64,000 nt of DNA from Streptomyces sp. NA02950 (GCF_013364155.1 NZ_CP054916.1:186001-250000), one strand, 5' to 3'. Counted from the stretch's first letter, positions 53,912-63,103 are shown. Program-made: numbers and translations. The notes: generated from the letters alone by a model not told the origin.

Positions 53912-53932
53912 TTCGAGACGTCACGTCTCGAA
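53912..53932. promoter_or_regulatory. TetR operator 2
   Basis: Perfect 10-bp inverted repeat (TTCGAGACGT / ACGTCTCGAA) around one base, 36 bp centre to centre from operator 1 and ending two bases before the ribosome site of the SDR gene. Confidence 0.8.
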
Positions 53933-53945
53933 ATAAGGAGTGAGC

Positions 53946-54656
53946 ATGACCACTGCACTCGTGATCGGCGGCACGTCGGGAGTCGGCCTGGCGGTCGCCC
54001 GACAACTCGCCAACCGAGGACACGCGGTCCACATCGCCGGGCGAAACACAGAGCGGCTCAACCGGGCAACCGCGGCCATCGACGGAGACGTCCACGGGCA
54101 CGTTCTCGACGCCGCCGACGCGGAGGCGGCCGCCGCGCTCGCGGCGAAGATCGCCCCGATCCGCCACCTCGTCATCACCCTCGCCGGCAAGGGCGGCGCC
54201 GGCCCGCTCGGCGACTTGCCGCTCGATGGCCTGCGGCAGGCGTTCGAGGAGAAGTACTGGCCCACCGTCACCGCACTCCAGGCCTCGCTCGCTCACCTCA
54301 GCGAGGACGCCTCGATCACCCTCGTCGGAGCCGTTACAGCGAGGGCTGCCCTGCCCGGCACAACCGGCATTGGCTCGCTCAACGCCGCCGTCGAAGGGCT
54401 CGTCCAACCGCTCGCCGCCGAACTGGCGCCGATCCGGGTCAACGCCGTCTCGCCGGGATACGTCGACACGCCCTGGTGGGACGGACTCGCCGCCGAAGAC
54501 CGATCCGCGTTCTTCAAGCAGGCCGCCGACGCCCTGCCCACCAAGCGCATAGCCACCGCCCCGGATGTCGCCGAGGCCATCGTGCTGCTGGCCACCAACC
54601 CCAACATCACCGGAACCGTCATCGAAACAGACGGCGGCGCACGCCTCACCGCCTGA
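53946..54656 (+). CDS. Short-chain dehydrogenase family protein lacking the catalytic Tyr-Lys
   Basis: The ATG at 53946, with AAGGAG seven bases upstream, gives 236 residues. The Rossmann motif is GGTSGVG near residue 8, and the C-terminus has the usual VIETDGGARL. At the active site the YxxxK motif is absent (TTGIGSLNAA in its place), as in a small SDR subgroup of unclear activity. It could bind NAD(P)H without classical hydride transfer. Its promoter carries two TetR operators. Confidence 0.85.
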   Translation: MTTALVIGGTSGVGLAVARQLANRGHAVHIAGRNTERLNRATAAIDGDVHGHVLDAADAEAAAALAAKIAPIRHLVITLAGKGGAGPLGDLPLDGLRQAFEEKYWPTVTALQASLAHLSEDASITLVGAVTARAALPGTTGIGSLNAAVEGLVQPLAAELAPIRVNAVSPGYVDTPWWDGLAAEDRSAFFKQAADALPTKRIATAPDVAEAIVLLATNPNITGTVIETDGGARLTA

Positions 54657-54731
54657 CACTTCTTCACCATTGCCCAGCCGCCGCACCGTCGTGACACGGA
54701 ACAGCTTCGGCGAGCAAGTGACGGCCTGCAT

Positions 54732-54773
54732 GCAGAACGGGGTCGCGAACCGCTGCTCGCGACCCCGTTCTGC
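54732..54773. terminator. Long perfect hairpin, probable terminator
   Basis: A 17-bp perfect stem (54732-54748 with 54757-54773) and an 8-nt loop lie 75 bp after the SDR stop and 20 bp before the IS481 remnant. It may equally be part of the IS structure. Confidence 0.6.
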
Positions 54774-54794
54774 GCCGCCTCAAGGAGCCTTCTC

Positions 54795-55515
54795 GTGACG
54801 CACGCCAACGCACCTCTATCCATCGAAGGACGCCGTCGACTCGTCGAGCGATGCAAGACGCGGCCGATCGCCCACGTCGCAGCAGAAATGGGGATATCCC
54901 GCGCCTGCGCGTCGAAGTGGGTCGACCGCTACCGCCGCCACGGTGAGCTGGGCTTGCACGATCTCCCTTCAACCCCGCGCCGCCAGCCGACCGCGACAGA
55001 CGCCGCTGTCGTGGCCCGGATCGAGGACCTCCGGCGCAGCCAGAAATGGCCGGCGTCCCGGATCGCATTCGAGCTCCAGACGGAGGGCGTCGCGATCAGC
55101 CGCCGCACAGTGTCACGGCACCTGCTCGCGCTCGGTCTGAACCACCGCAAGTTCATCGACCCGAACGGCCAATCGAACCAGGAGCCGCGGAAGATCAGCG
55201 CGCGCCGCCCCGGGCACATGGTCCACGTCGATGTGAAGAAGGTCGGCCAGATCCCTGACGGCGGCGGCTGGAGAGCCCACGGGCGCGGCAGCGAACAGGC
55301 CAAGAACGTCGAGCGTCGCAAGAAGAAGAGCGGGCGCGGCGGCTACATCTACCCTGCACTCCGCGGTTGACGGGTTCAGCCGACTCGCCTACACCGAGGC
55401 ACTGCCCGACGAGAAAGCAGCAACCGCCATCGCGTTCATGCACAGGGCGAGAGCATGGTTCGCCGCCCATGGCATCATCCACATCGAACGGATCGTCACC
55501 GACAACGGTCCCTGC
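54795..55515 (+). pseudogene. IS481-family transposase, frameshifted and truncated
   Basis: The GTG at 54795 follows AAGGAG and starts like the copy at 52010 (THANAPLSIEGRRRLVERC). The helix-turn-helix and first Asp (MVHVDVKKVG) are intact. One extra C near 55352 shifts the frame, after which the downstream part (VDGFSRLAYTEALPDEKAA, IVTDNGP) reads in another frame. Homology stops at 55515, inside the end of the antitoxin gene. Confidence 0.8.
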
Positions 55516-55768
55516 TAGCGTGCTCCAGCCCGAGCTGGGCACGTACCTGGTCGTGCGGCACACTCGCGGTTTCACCAGAGGCCTGCCGGGCCCGGTACTC
55601 CGCCAGTGCCAGTGCGTCCTCGAGGTCGGCTAGTTCCTGCGGGTTGATCAGAACGGCTGCTGGCTGGCCATGGTCGATGATGGTGATGCGTTCCCGGGCG
55701 TGGGACGCGCGACGGACCAGAGACCCAAACCGGGCGCGCGCTTCAGTGATCGGCAAGGTGTCGCTCAT
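55496..55768 (-). CDS. Phd/YefM-type antitoxin without its toxin
   Basis: 90 residues from the ATG at 55768. SDTLPITEARARFGSLVRR and ITIIDHGQPAAVLINPQEL are the DNA-binding and dimer segment of Phd/YefM antitoxins. The family normally ends at VRAQLGL, and here six or more extra residues come from the IS481 fragment. A RelE/YoeB-like toxin gene would be expected immediately downstream; that place is taken by the transposase remnant. The antitoxin may still repress its promoter. Confidence 0.8.
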   Translation of the reverse strand: MSDTLPITEARARFGSLVRRASHARERITIIDHGQPAAVLINPQELADLEDALALAEYRARQASGETASVPHDQVRAQLGLEHASRDRCR

Positions 55769-55773
55769 GCACA

Positions 55774-55787
55774 GAAGTGCACACTTC
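55774..55787. promoter_or_regulatory. Candidate antitoxin operator
   Basis: GAAGTG-CA-CACTTC is a perfect 6-bp inverted repeat six bases upstream of the antitoxin start, suited to autoregulation. Confidence 0.4.
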
Positions 55788-55971
55788 ATGCGGCACGTGT
55801 CTTCTGTCTTCTCCGAGGGTCTTACCCAGAGTCCACATGGACGTTGGCCGTAGCCCCAGCCTCACCGCCTCACGCATGGACAGAGGCGTGCAGTAGGTTC
55901 CAGGCATGTACGACGGCCGCTCCTTGATTCAAGAAGAGGCAAAGCCCCTCTGACGCCGCAAGTCGCGAAGG

Positions 55972-56179
55972 GTGGTCTCCGCGCGAGCGGAGGTGAGCCG
56001 TCTCCTTCGCTGAATCCATGACCCACTGCGGCGTGGACTCCGCGCGGGCGTTGGCCGCGAGACTGGTGGACCGTCCATGGATCGTTGGTGTGCTCTCTGC
56101 GCAGGCGGAGGTGAGTCGGCCGGCGATGAGCTGGTACACCGAAGCGGCTGATGCTCTCCGTGCAGGCGGAGGTGAGCCG
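55972..56179 (+). CRISPR. Decayed type I-E-like CRISPR repeats (four copies)
   Basis: 29-nt repeats of the GTGCTCTCCGCGC..GCGGAGGTGAGCCG type begin at 55972, 56033 (right half degenerate), 56090 and 56151. Spacers are 32 nt (56001-56032), 28 nt and 32 nt (56119-56150), the 61-nt period of type I-E arrays apart from a 4-nt loss at the second copy. Each good copy has the short internal palindrome CTCCGC/GCGGAG. No cas genes are in the window. Confidence 0.7.
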
Positions 56180-56349
56180 GCCTCGATCCGGTTCGGCGTC
56201 TGCGGCCTCCTTCCGGAATGAGCCGGTGTGCCTCACCCGTAGGGAACGTGCGGGTCGTACATCGAGTGCTCAGGGCAGGGAGGTGTCGGACTGTCGCTCG
56301 GCGGGCGAGCCGACGCTGTGGGGGTGGGCAGGACGACCATAGGGCGCTC

Positions 56350-57819
56350 TCAGCGGCTGCTCAGCGGCTTGCCGTACTTCTGAGCCGTGGACAGGTACGG
56401 GAGGCCGAGCGTGCGGGGCGAGAAGGCCGCCGAGCCGCTGGCCGACCCGCTGCGGAAGAGCCATACGGCGCCCAGGGAATCGTTCTCGCCAGGGGATCCG
56501 ACCGTGACATCCGATACACCGCCGGCGCTGCAGCCACCCGAGGCGACCGCCGCGCCGAAGGCGTCGCCCGCCTCGGCGACGCCCGGGACACCGGGCGTGT
56601 CCTGGTTCCAGGAGACGGACGTGGCAGCACCGCCCGCATCGAGCAGGCCCTGAGCGCCGCCGGAGAGCAGCCAGGCGGCGCCCGCCCCCGCTGTGCTTCC
56701 GATGGCCTCACCGGGAGCGCCCGCGATCAGATCGTCGCGGCCGTCGCGGTTGACGTCGGCGACCGCGAGGGCGGCGCCGAAACGGTCGCCGTCCTCGGCC
56801 ACGCCCGGGACACCCGCCGTGTCCTGGTGGAGAGTCTGGGCGCGGCTGCCGAACGAGCCGCTCGCGGGGCTTCCGTAGTGGAGGTGGACCGCGCCCCCCT
56901 TGGCGAGTTTTTCGGGGCCGCACGGGTCGTCGATGTTCTCGTCGGCGATTTCACGGCACTCGCCGAGGGCCAGGTCGTCGTGGCCGTCGCCGTCGAAGTC
57001 GCCGGCAGCCAGGGCGGTCACGTCGGCGTTGTCCGTGTTCCAGAAGTTGGCCATCTCGGACCGGCCGGCGTCCCACGTCCACAGGCGCACGTGGGACTGC
57101 GTGGTGGGGTTGCCCGCGGTCCAGTACGCCACGGCCAGGTCCGCCGTGCCGTCACTGTCGAAGTCACCGGTGGCCAGGACGGGGGCGCGGCCGCCCATGG
57201 GGGCGGCGACAACGGCGGTGATCATGCTGTCTTCACCCTGGATGACACGAGCAACGACCTTGTCCGTGCCGCCGATCACGATCTCCTTGTTGTCGTCGCC
57301 GGTCAGCTCGGCTGCCACGACCGATGTGCCGTACGCAGCCGACGGCGACGGCCCGGTCAGGACCGTCGACCCCGATCCCGGCCCGCCTGGCGAGCCGCCT
57401 ATGGCGATGACCATGCCTGCGTCCGTACCGCGGTCGGTGAGGTCCTCGCCGGGGACACCGGCGAGCAGTTCCGCGATGCCGTCGCCGCCCAGGTCCACCA
57501 GGGCCACGGATGCCCCGAAGCGGTCGCCCGCCTCCGGGGTGCCGGGAACCTCGGAAGTGGCCTGCGTGACGCGGATGCTTCCGTAGGCGCCAACGCCCTT
57601 CGGGCCGCCCCAGACGACGTTCACATACCCGGCCTTGACCCGGCCGCCGACGGTCCCGTCCGGGACGCCGACGGCGAGATCCGCATAGCCGTCGCCGTTG
57701 AAGTCGCTGGTGGCGGTATGGGGTGCGGCAGCGGTGGCGCCGGAGGGGAACACCAACCCGGCGGTGGCCACAACGGTGGCTGCGATGGCGTACGTCAGGA
57801 TGCGGCAGCTACGCGGCAC
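56350..57819 (-). CDS. Secreted FG-GAP (integrin-type) repeat protein
   Basis: The GTG at 57819 with GGGAG upstream gives about 489 residues; an in-frame start at 57867 would add 16. A Sec signal peptide (ILTYAIAATVVATAGLVF, cut after ATAAA) leads into a beta-propeller of FG-GAP repeats. DFNGDGYADLAVG, DFDSDGTADLAVA, DFDGDGHDDLALG and DVNRDGRDDLIAG each carry a calcium-binding DxDxDG loop, alternating with FGASVA/FGAALA segments. Such proteins are extracellular and often adhesive or associated with enzymes. It sits between two decayed CRISPR clusters. Confidence 0.88.
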   Translation of the reverse strand: MPRSCRILTYAIAATVVATAGLVFPSGATAAAPHTATSDFNGDGYADLAVGVPDGTVGGRVKAGYVNVVWGGPKGVGAYGSIRVTQATSEVPGTPEAGDRFGASVALVDLGGDGIAELLAGVPGEDLTDRGTDAGMVIAIGGSPGGPGSGSTVLTGPSPSAAYGTSVVAAELTGDDNKEIVIGGTDKVVARVIQGEDSMITAVVAAPMGGRAPVLATGDFDSDGTADLAVAYWTAGNPTTQSHVRLWTWDAGRSEMANFWNTDNADVTALAAGDFDGDGHDDLALGECREIADENIDDPCGPEKLAKGGAVHLHYGSPASGSFGSRAQTLHQDTAGVPGVAEDGDRFGAALAVADVNRDGRDDLIAGAPGEAIGSTAGAGAAWLLSGGAQGLLDAGGAATSVSWNQDTPGVPGVAEAGDAFGAAVASGGCSAGGVSDVTVGSPGENDSLGAVWLFRSGSASGSAAFSPRTLGLPYLSTAQKYGKPLSSR

Positions 57820-58075
57820 GGAGGCTCCCACTCGGTCGACGGATCCGGGGCTATCCGGTGTGACCACCGAAGGACGGAGCTGGTTGTACGGCAGACACCG
57901 GCGATTGACGCCCGGTTAACAGTGGCGGTGCCCTCCTGGTGCCCCGCTGTCCTCCCGGTCCGGATCCCCCGACCTCATCCCCGCCCCTGGCGACGACAGC
58001 CGGAAGGAACTCACCGCGCACGTTACCGCCATGCATACACACACCCAGCCTCATGACGATCTCCCCCCAGTCCGG

Positions 58076-58227
58076 CTCACCTCCGCACGAGCCGAGGTGA
58101 GCACAAAGATCCTGCGCAGATAAGGCAGGCTGTCAACGGTGCTCTCCCCACGAGCCGAGGTAAGCCGCCCACGGTGGCGAGGGTCTCGCCACGGCTGGGT
58201 GCGCTTCGCATGAGCGGCGATGAGCCG
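58076..58227 (+). CRISPR. Second cluster of decayed type I-E-like CRISPR repeats (three copies)
   Basis: Copies at 58076-58104 (5' half poor), 58139-58167 (GTGCTCTCC..GAGGTAAGCCG) and 58199-58227 (GCGATGAGCCG end) have the same orientation and spacing (63 and 60 nt) as a type I-E array. They are more diverged than the cluster at 56 kb, and the FG-GAP gene lies between the two. Confidence 0.55.
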
Positions 58228-58399
58228 CGTTCCCGGGGGCGTGCTGTACGAGCCGGCGGTGCCGCACAGCCAGGAGGAGGTCCGACGTCCGCCTGTCGTG
58301 GTGTTTTCTGTGCTGGGGCAGTGGAGTTTTCTGGTGCTGTGAGCGTGACGCTGACCGGAATGCGTCGATGCGCTCTACCGAGCACTGTGCCTTCAAGCC

Positions 58400-58945
58400 A
58401 CCGTGAACCTTCGCCTCGAACAACGGGAGAGCTCGTGGGCAACGTCGGCGATCGTCACAGTCTTGCCGACGGCGCTCTTTGCGGGGCACTCAGCCCAGGC
58501 CCGGCAGTCGTTAACGGTTGCCCGGCAGTGGTCGGCCGACCACGACCCCCAGTCGGCTGTCGGCGTCGGTGACCACCTGATGGTTCGTCGAAAGCCGATA
58601 GTTCTTCGACTGCTCAGCCACAAAGTGCTCGCGAGTCGGCATGAGGGTGCCGTCCACGATCAGCAGGGGCCCTTGTGGAAGCGACGCCACGGTGAGAGCG
58701 AGCTTCGGTCCGAGGTGGCCGATGACCCGGTCCGCTGCCGACTTCGACACCCCGAACAGCGGTGCCGTTGCCTCAGCGTCAGGTTGGTCCGCCGCTACGC
58801 GTCCCCAGCGGCACCCGGCCCTGAAACGGAGACGAGACTTCCAGGGCCGACCACGGCCCCGGCGTCCCGGCGCCCTCACGGCGCAGCTGATGCACCAACT
58901 TGGTGAAGATGCGCGGGCTCAGACCGGTGAACGGGGCTACCCGAG
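58400..58945 (-). pseudogene. IS5-type (DDE_Tnp_4) transposase remnant
   Basis: Pieces in different frames line up in order: PFTGLSPRIFTKLVHQLRREG, FGVSKSAADRVIGHLGPKLAL, LLIVDGTLMPTREHFVAEQSKNYR with the first Asp, VVVGRPLPGNR, then SAVGKTVTIAD in another frame. The last catalytic segment is not found. Two or more frameshifts make it inactive. Confidence 0.65.
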
Positions 58946-59190
58946 ATGGCTCCGACCCCCTGATCACACCTGCAACGGCCCAAGACCATCTCACATCAAG
59001 ATCGCTTACGGGACAGCCCTGAGTCAGGCCACAGATGAGTCCTGGGCGCGGACGGCATCGCCGTCGGTCGTGCTCTTGGGAATAGGGAGCCGCGCTTGAT
59101 CTTTGAACGCGGTGGCACGGTCGACGTCGGTGCCTCTGGCGCGCGGCTGTCCAAGCCCTTGTCCGAACGAGAAAGCGCGGTGATCACGCG

Positions 59191-60108
59191 ATGCAGGCAG
59201 TGCGGTTCTACGAGTACGGCGGGATCGATGTGCTGCGGGTGGAGGAGGTGGAGCGGCCGGTGCCCGGTCCTGCGCAGGTGCTGGTCGAGGTCCGCGCGGC
59301 CGGGATCCAGCCCGGCGAGGCGCACATCCGCACAGGCGCGCTGCACGAACGCTGGCCGGCGGCGTTTCCCTCCGGACAGGGCAGCGATCTGGCTGGCGTC
59401 GTGGTGGAGGCCGGCCTGCACGTCCGGGGCTTCGCGGTGGGCCATGAGGTTTTGGGCTTCACTCACAGGCGGGCCAGCCATGCGCAGTTCGTCGTGGTCG
59501 ACGACGTGAATCTGGTCCCCCGCCCGGCGGGGTTGGCCTGGGAGGTGGCCGGGGCGCTGTACGTGGCCGGCACGACCGCCTACGCCACCGTGTTCGCGGT
59601 GGACCCCGGCCCGGACGACACGGTCGTCGTCTCCGGTGCGGCGGGCGGAGTCGGGTCGCTTGCCGTGCAGCTCGCGCGGCGGCGCGGCGCCACGGTGATA
59701 GGGCTGGCGAGCGAGCGGAACCACGCCTGGCTGAGGAGTCGCGGTGTCCTCCCGGTCGAGTACGGGCCAGGAGTGGGCGAGCGGATCCGTCAGGCGTCCG
59801 GCGGCAGGGTCGACGCGTTCATCGACACCTTCGGCGACGGCTACGTGGCACTGGCAGTAGAGCTGGGCGTGCGGCCCGGGCGAATCAACACGATCCGCGA
59901 CTGGCAGGCCGCGGCCAAGCTCGGCGCGCGGACCTACGGAGAAGGTGCGGCGGCGTGTGCGGTCGTGCTCGGCGAGCTGGCCCGGCTTGCCGCGCGTGGG
60001 CAACTGGAGGTGCCGATCGCCAACACCTACCCACTGGAACAGGTGCGAGACGCCTTCCGCGAGCTGGAACAACAGCACACCCACGGCAAGATCGTCCTCC
60101 GGCCCTAG
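59191..60108 (+). CDS. NADPH-dependent quinone oxidoreductase (MDR family)
   Basis: 305 residues. The GroES-like half (VLVEVRAAGIQPGEAH) is followed by a Rossmann half (VVVSGAAGGVGSLAVQLARRRGATVIGLAS) and a C-terminal ANTYPLEQVRDAFRELEQ. It has no zinc ligands. It converges with a LysR gene and has no operon partner. The likely role is reduction of a quinone or enone; the substrate is unknown. Confidence 0.9.
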   Translation: MQAVRFYEYGGIDVLRVEEVERPVPGPAQVLVEVRAAGIQPGEAHIRTGALHERWPAAFPSGQGSDLAGVVVEAGLHVRGFAVGHEVLGFTHRRASHAQFVVVDDVNLVPRPAGLAWEVAGALYVAGTTAYATVFAVDPGPDDTVVVSGAAGGVGSLAVQLARRRGATVIGLASERNHAWLRSRGVLPVEYGPGVGERIRQASGGRVDAFIDTFGDGYVALAVELGVRPGRINTIRDWQAAAKLGARTYGEGAAACAVVLGELARLAARGQLEVPIANTYPLEQVRDAFRELEQQHTHGKIVLRP

Positions 60109-60218
60109 GCGACTTCGTTCGGATCACCGAGCCGACTACTTCATGACCGGGAATAATTGAGGATTCAATAGCCGGGCTGGCTGCTGCGCCACTCAGATGC
60201 CGGGATGCGCCTGGCTGA

Positions 60219-61121
60219 TCACGGCGAACGCTCAGCGGCAACCGTCTCGCACAGGACGGTTACCAGGGCCTGGACGGCGGGCGTGACGCGGCCGGTGGGC
60301 CACAGCAGGCCGTAGTCGATGGTAGGTGCGTCGCGGAACGGGGCGAAGGCGATGCCGGGGCGGGCGTGATACGCCTCGGCGCGGGCGGCCACAGGCGCTA
60401 CGCCGTGTCCGGCGGCGACGTGGGAGAGGACCTCGGCCCAGTAGCGCACGGCAGGTCCGCGCGCGATGGGCTGTCCGCCGGGTGTATGGGTGGGCAAGTG
60501 GCACTCGAGCCAGTAGGAGGGGAACTCGGCCGCGAATGTGATGAGCGGGGCACGCGCGAGATCCTCCAGACAGACACTGTCCTGCCGGGCCAGGGGATGC
60601 TGTGCGGGGACCATGAGCGCCCTTGGCTCTGCGAAGAGCACCGGTCCGGCCGTCAGATCCGCCTCGCGTACGGGGAACTCGCTGATCTGGACGTCAAGTT
60701 CACCGGAGCGCAGCGGCCCGTACGGGTCGGCGAACTGGGTTTCGTGGGCCTCGACGGTGCATTCCGGGTGCCGCGCGGAAAAGACCGCACCCGCACGCAG
60801 GACGGCGTCGGCCGCCCACGGGGTGGAGTAACCCACCCGGAGCGGGCCCGCGATGCCACGCGCGGCTACAACGGCCCGCCGGTATGCCTGTTGCATGAGC
60901 CGGTGTGCGGGCTGGAGGTCATCGCGCAGCTGCGCACCGATCGCGCTGAGTGTGACGCGGCGGCTGGTGCGCAGGAACAGCGTTGCGCCGATGCGCCGTT
61001 CCAGGCCCTTGACGATTTGGCTGACCCGGCCCGGGCTGCACCGCAGTCGGTCGGCGGTACGGCCGAAGTGCAGCTCCTCGGCGAGTGTCAGGAAGACCTC
61101 GGTCTCCTGTCGTTCCAGCAC
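60219..61121 (-). CDS. LysR-family transcriptional regulator
   Basis: The GTG at 61121 with GAGGA just upstream gives 300 residues beginning LERQETEVFLTLAEELHF; an upstream in-frame GTG at 61181 would add 20 residues of unconserved sequence. The helix-turn-helix is TADRLRCSPGRVSQIVKGLERRIG, and the effector domain has normal length. It is divergent from the DHFR-like gene at 61294 and convergent with the oxidoreductase, either of which could be a target. Confidence 0.88.
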   Translation of the reverse strand: MLERQETEVFLTLAEELHFGRTADRLRCSPGRVSQIVKGLERRIGATLFLRTSRRVTLSAIGAQLRDDLQPAHRLMQQAYRRAVVAARGIAGPLRVGYSTPWAADAVLRAGAVFSARHPECTVEAHETQFADPYGPLRSGELDVQISEFPVREADLTAGPVLFAEPRALMVPAQHPLARQDSVCLEDLARAPLITFAAEFPSYWLECHLPTHTPGGQPIARGPAVRYWAEVLSHVAAGHGVAPVAARAEAYHARPGIAFAPFRDAPTIDYGLLWPTGRVTPAVQALVTVLCETVAAERSP

Positions 61122-61293
61122 AGCATCCTCATCGTTGAACCTGACTAAACAGTTCTTCGCGGATTCTACGTTGATGCGCACCGGTCCGTCAGGAGATCGT
61201 CTTCAGACAGGCGGCTGACGCAACCGCCTGCCGGGCTCCAACCCTTCCGTGAAGCCGCGACCACGCCTTGCCCTGACCCATTGGAGACTTTGG

Positions 61294-61866
61294 ATGCGTA
61301 CCTTGATCAGCACTGCCTTCATCTCGCTCGACGGCGTTGTGGAGGCCCCGGGCGGCGAGCCCGGCTACCGGAATTCGGGCTGGACGTTCAACGACATGGA
61401 GTTCCTCCCGGAGGCATTCGAGATCAAAGACCGGGAGCAGAAGGAAGCCACCGCGATGCTGATGGGCCGGGTCAGCTACGAGTCCTTCAGCCCGGTGTGG
61501 CCGGACATGGAGGATTTCGCCGACTACAAGGTGATGCCCAAGTACGTCGTCTCCACCACCCTCAGCGAGGACACGTTGGTGTCGAACTGGGGCGAGACCA
61601 CGATCCTGCGCTCACTCGACGACGTCGCCGCGCTGAAGGAGACCGAGGGCGGCCCGATCATCGTCCATGGCAGCGCCTCCCTGAACCAGGCCCTGTCGGA
61701 CACCGGCCTGATCGACCGTTACCACCTGCTCGTCTTCCCGCTCCTGCTGGGCGCGGGCAAGCGCCTGTTCAGCGCCACCGACAAAGACACCCAGAAGTTG
61801 AGGCTTGTCGAACATGAGACTTATGCAAACGGCCTGCAGAAAAGTGTGTTCGACGTCGTCCGGTGA
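61294..61866 (+). CDS. Dihydrofolate reductase / RibD C-terminal family protein
   Basis: The ATG at 61294 with GGAG upstream gives 190 residues. RTLISTAFISLDGVVEAPGG, MLMGRVSYESF, YVVSTTL and GGPIIVHGSASLNQALSDTGLIDRYHL are the usual landmarks of the bacterial RibD_C/DHFR-like family of stand-alone reductases. It is common in Streptomyces; the physiological substrate is not known. Confidence 0.9.
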   Translation: MRTLISTAFISLDGVVEAPGGEPGYRNSGWTFNDMEFLPEAFEIKDREQKEATAMLMGRVSYESFSPVWPDMEDFADYKVMPKYVVSTTLSEDTLVSNWGETTILRSLDDVAALKETEGGPIIVHGSASLNQALSDTGLIDRYHLLVFPLLLGAGKRLFSATDKDTQKLRLVEHETYANGLQKSVFDVVR

Positions 61867-61932
61867 CCATACGCGCGCACCCACCAACGCTCACACGTGA
61901 CATCTGCTGGAACCACGCCCGCGGGCGTTGGA

Positions 61933-62438
61933 TCACCGGGCGGACCAGAGGAAGATCCCGGCGATGTGGAGAGCGGCCAGGTAGATGGTCGCGGTCTTCT
62001 CGTAGCGGGTCGCGGTGCCGCGACACTGCTTCAGGCGGCTGGTTGGGTAGGCCGCGCGACGAGGTGCCTGCCATGTGCAGGCCCTTTCCGCGCGGCCCCC
62101 TCCGAACCCGCGGAGAGGCCACGCTGGTCCGCCGGGACCGGGATCACCGTCCGGATGCCGCGCTTGCGCAGATGGTCGCGGATCGCGCGGGACGAATAGG
62201 CCTTGTCCGCCAAAACCACGTCCCGTCTGGTGCGCGGACGACCACGTCGTCGGGGAACGCGCAGGTGGGCTATGACGTCGGTGAAGACCGGTGGATCACC
62301 GGCCTGTCCGGCGGTGAGCACGAACGCGAGAGGGCGGCAGCGGCCGTCCGCAGCGAGGTGGATCTTCGTGGTCAGCCCGTCCCGGGACCGGCCGGTAGCA
62401 TGGTCAGCCGGTTCGCCGTCCAACCGGGACACCACCAA
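61933..62438 (-). pseudogene. IS5-family transposase fragment
   Basis: GRSRDGLTTKIHLAADGRCR, FVLTAGQAGD and DVVLADKAYSSRAIRDHLRKRG are the middle of an IS5 transposase. After an internal loss the C-terminal Glu region resumes in another frame (RLKQCRGTATRYEKTA, then LHIAGIFLWSAR) to a stop at 61933. The N-terminal third is missing where it meets the IS701 fragment. Confidence 0.75.
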
Positions 62439-62847
62439 CTACTGATCCGCCGTAATCGCCGCACCGGTGAACTCGCCTTCTACCGCTGCTACTCACCACG
62501 CCCGGCGCCCCTGGCCACACTGGTGCGGGTCGCGGGCAGCCGATGGCGGGTGGAGGAAACCCTCCAGTCCGGAAAGGGGCTGGCCGGACTGGACGAACAC
62601 CAGGTCAGACGGTGGAACCCCTGGCGCCGATGAGTCACCCTCGAAAAACATGCTCGCGCACGCTTTCCTCGCCGTCACCGCGGCACACGAAAACGCCCAC
62701 CGGCCGGCTCCCGACCAACTGATCCCGCTGACCTGCAACGAGATTCAGCACCTGTTCACCAGCCTGGCCGTATTTATACATGCGGCGAATGAAGTGGCCT
62801 CGGCTCAGACACGGGCACCGGAGGAGATTCCGTCATTAGCCCTGTGA
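62436..62847 (+). pseudogene. IS701-family transposase, C-terminal fragment
   Basis: LLIRRNRRTGELAFYRCYSP and WRVEETLQSGKGLAGLDEHQVRRW belong to the Glu-bearing part of IS701 transposases. A frameshift near 62620 moves the rest (MLAHAFLAVTAAHE, LIPLTCNEIQHLFTSL) to another frame. It meets the IS5 fragment head-on. The region 62848-63103 shows no recognisable gene. Confidence 0.7.
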
Positions 62848-63103
62848 GGACTCGTCCAGGGTTACAGTCCCAGGTCTCGGCTGCCTGACGACGGTTTCCT
62901 CATCCGCATCTCGGCTCTGCCTCGCCTGCAACGCCACTCCGCACCAGCCCCGAGCGCCCGACCCACCACCGTGTTGCTCACCGACGAGGCTCGTGTTGTC
63001 CCAGGCCAGGAGTCAGCCTGCTCCCGGGGACGGGGCCGGCCGGTTCCAAGGATCCGGATGTCGTTGCGGACGGCTTGAGGTTCGCTGCTTGGCAGCGCCC
63101 AGG

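Noticed and set aside
56197..56225. A fifth CRISPR-like repeat ending in GGAATGAGCCG
   Set aside because: Only the last dozen bases match and its distance from the previous copy is about 46 nt, not 61.
58241..58269. A further CRISPR-like copy beginning GTGCTGTACGAGCC
   Set aside because: It lies only 13 nt after the previous copy and the 3' half does not match the repeat.
60109..60218. Search for a terminator between the convergent oxidoreductase and LysR genes
   Set aside because: Only a 5-bp ATTGA/TCAAT pairing was found, which is not enough to support a hairpin.
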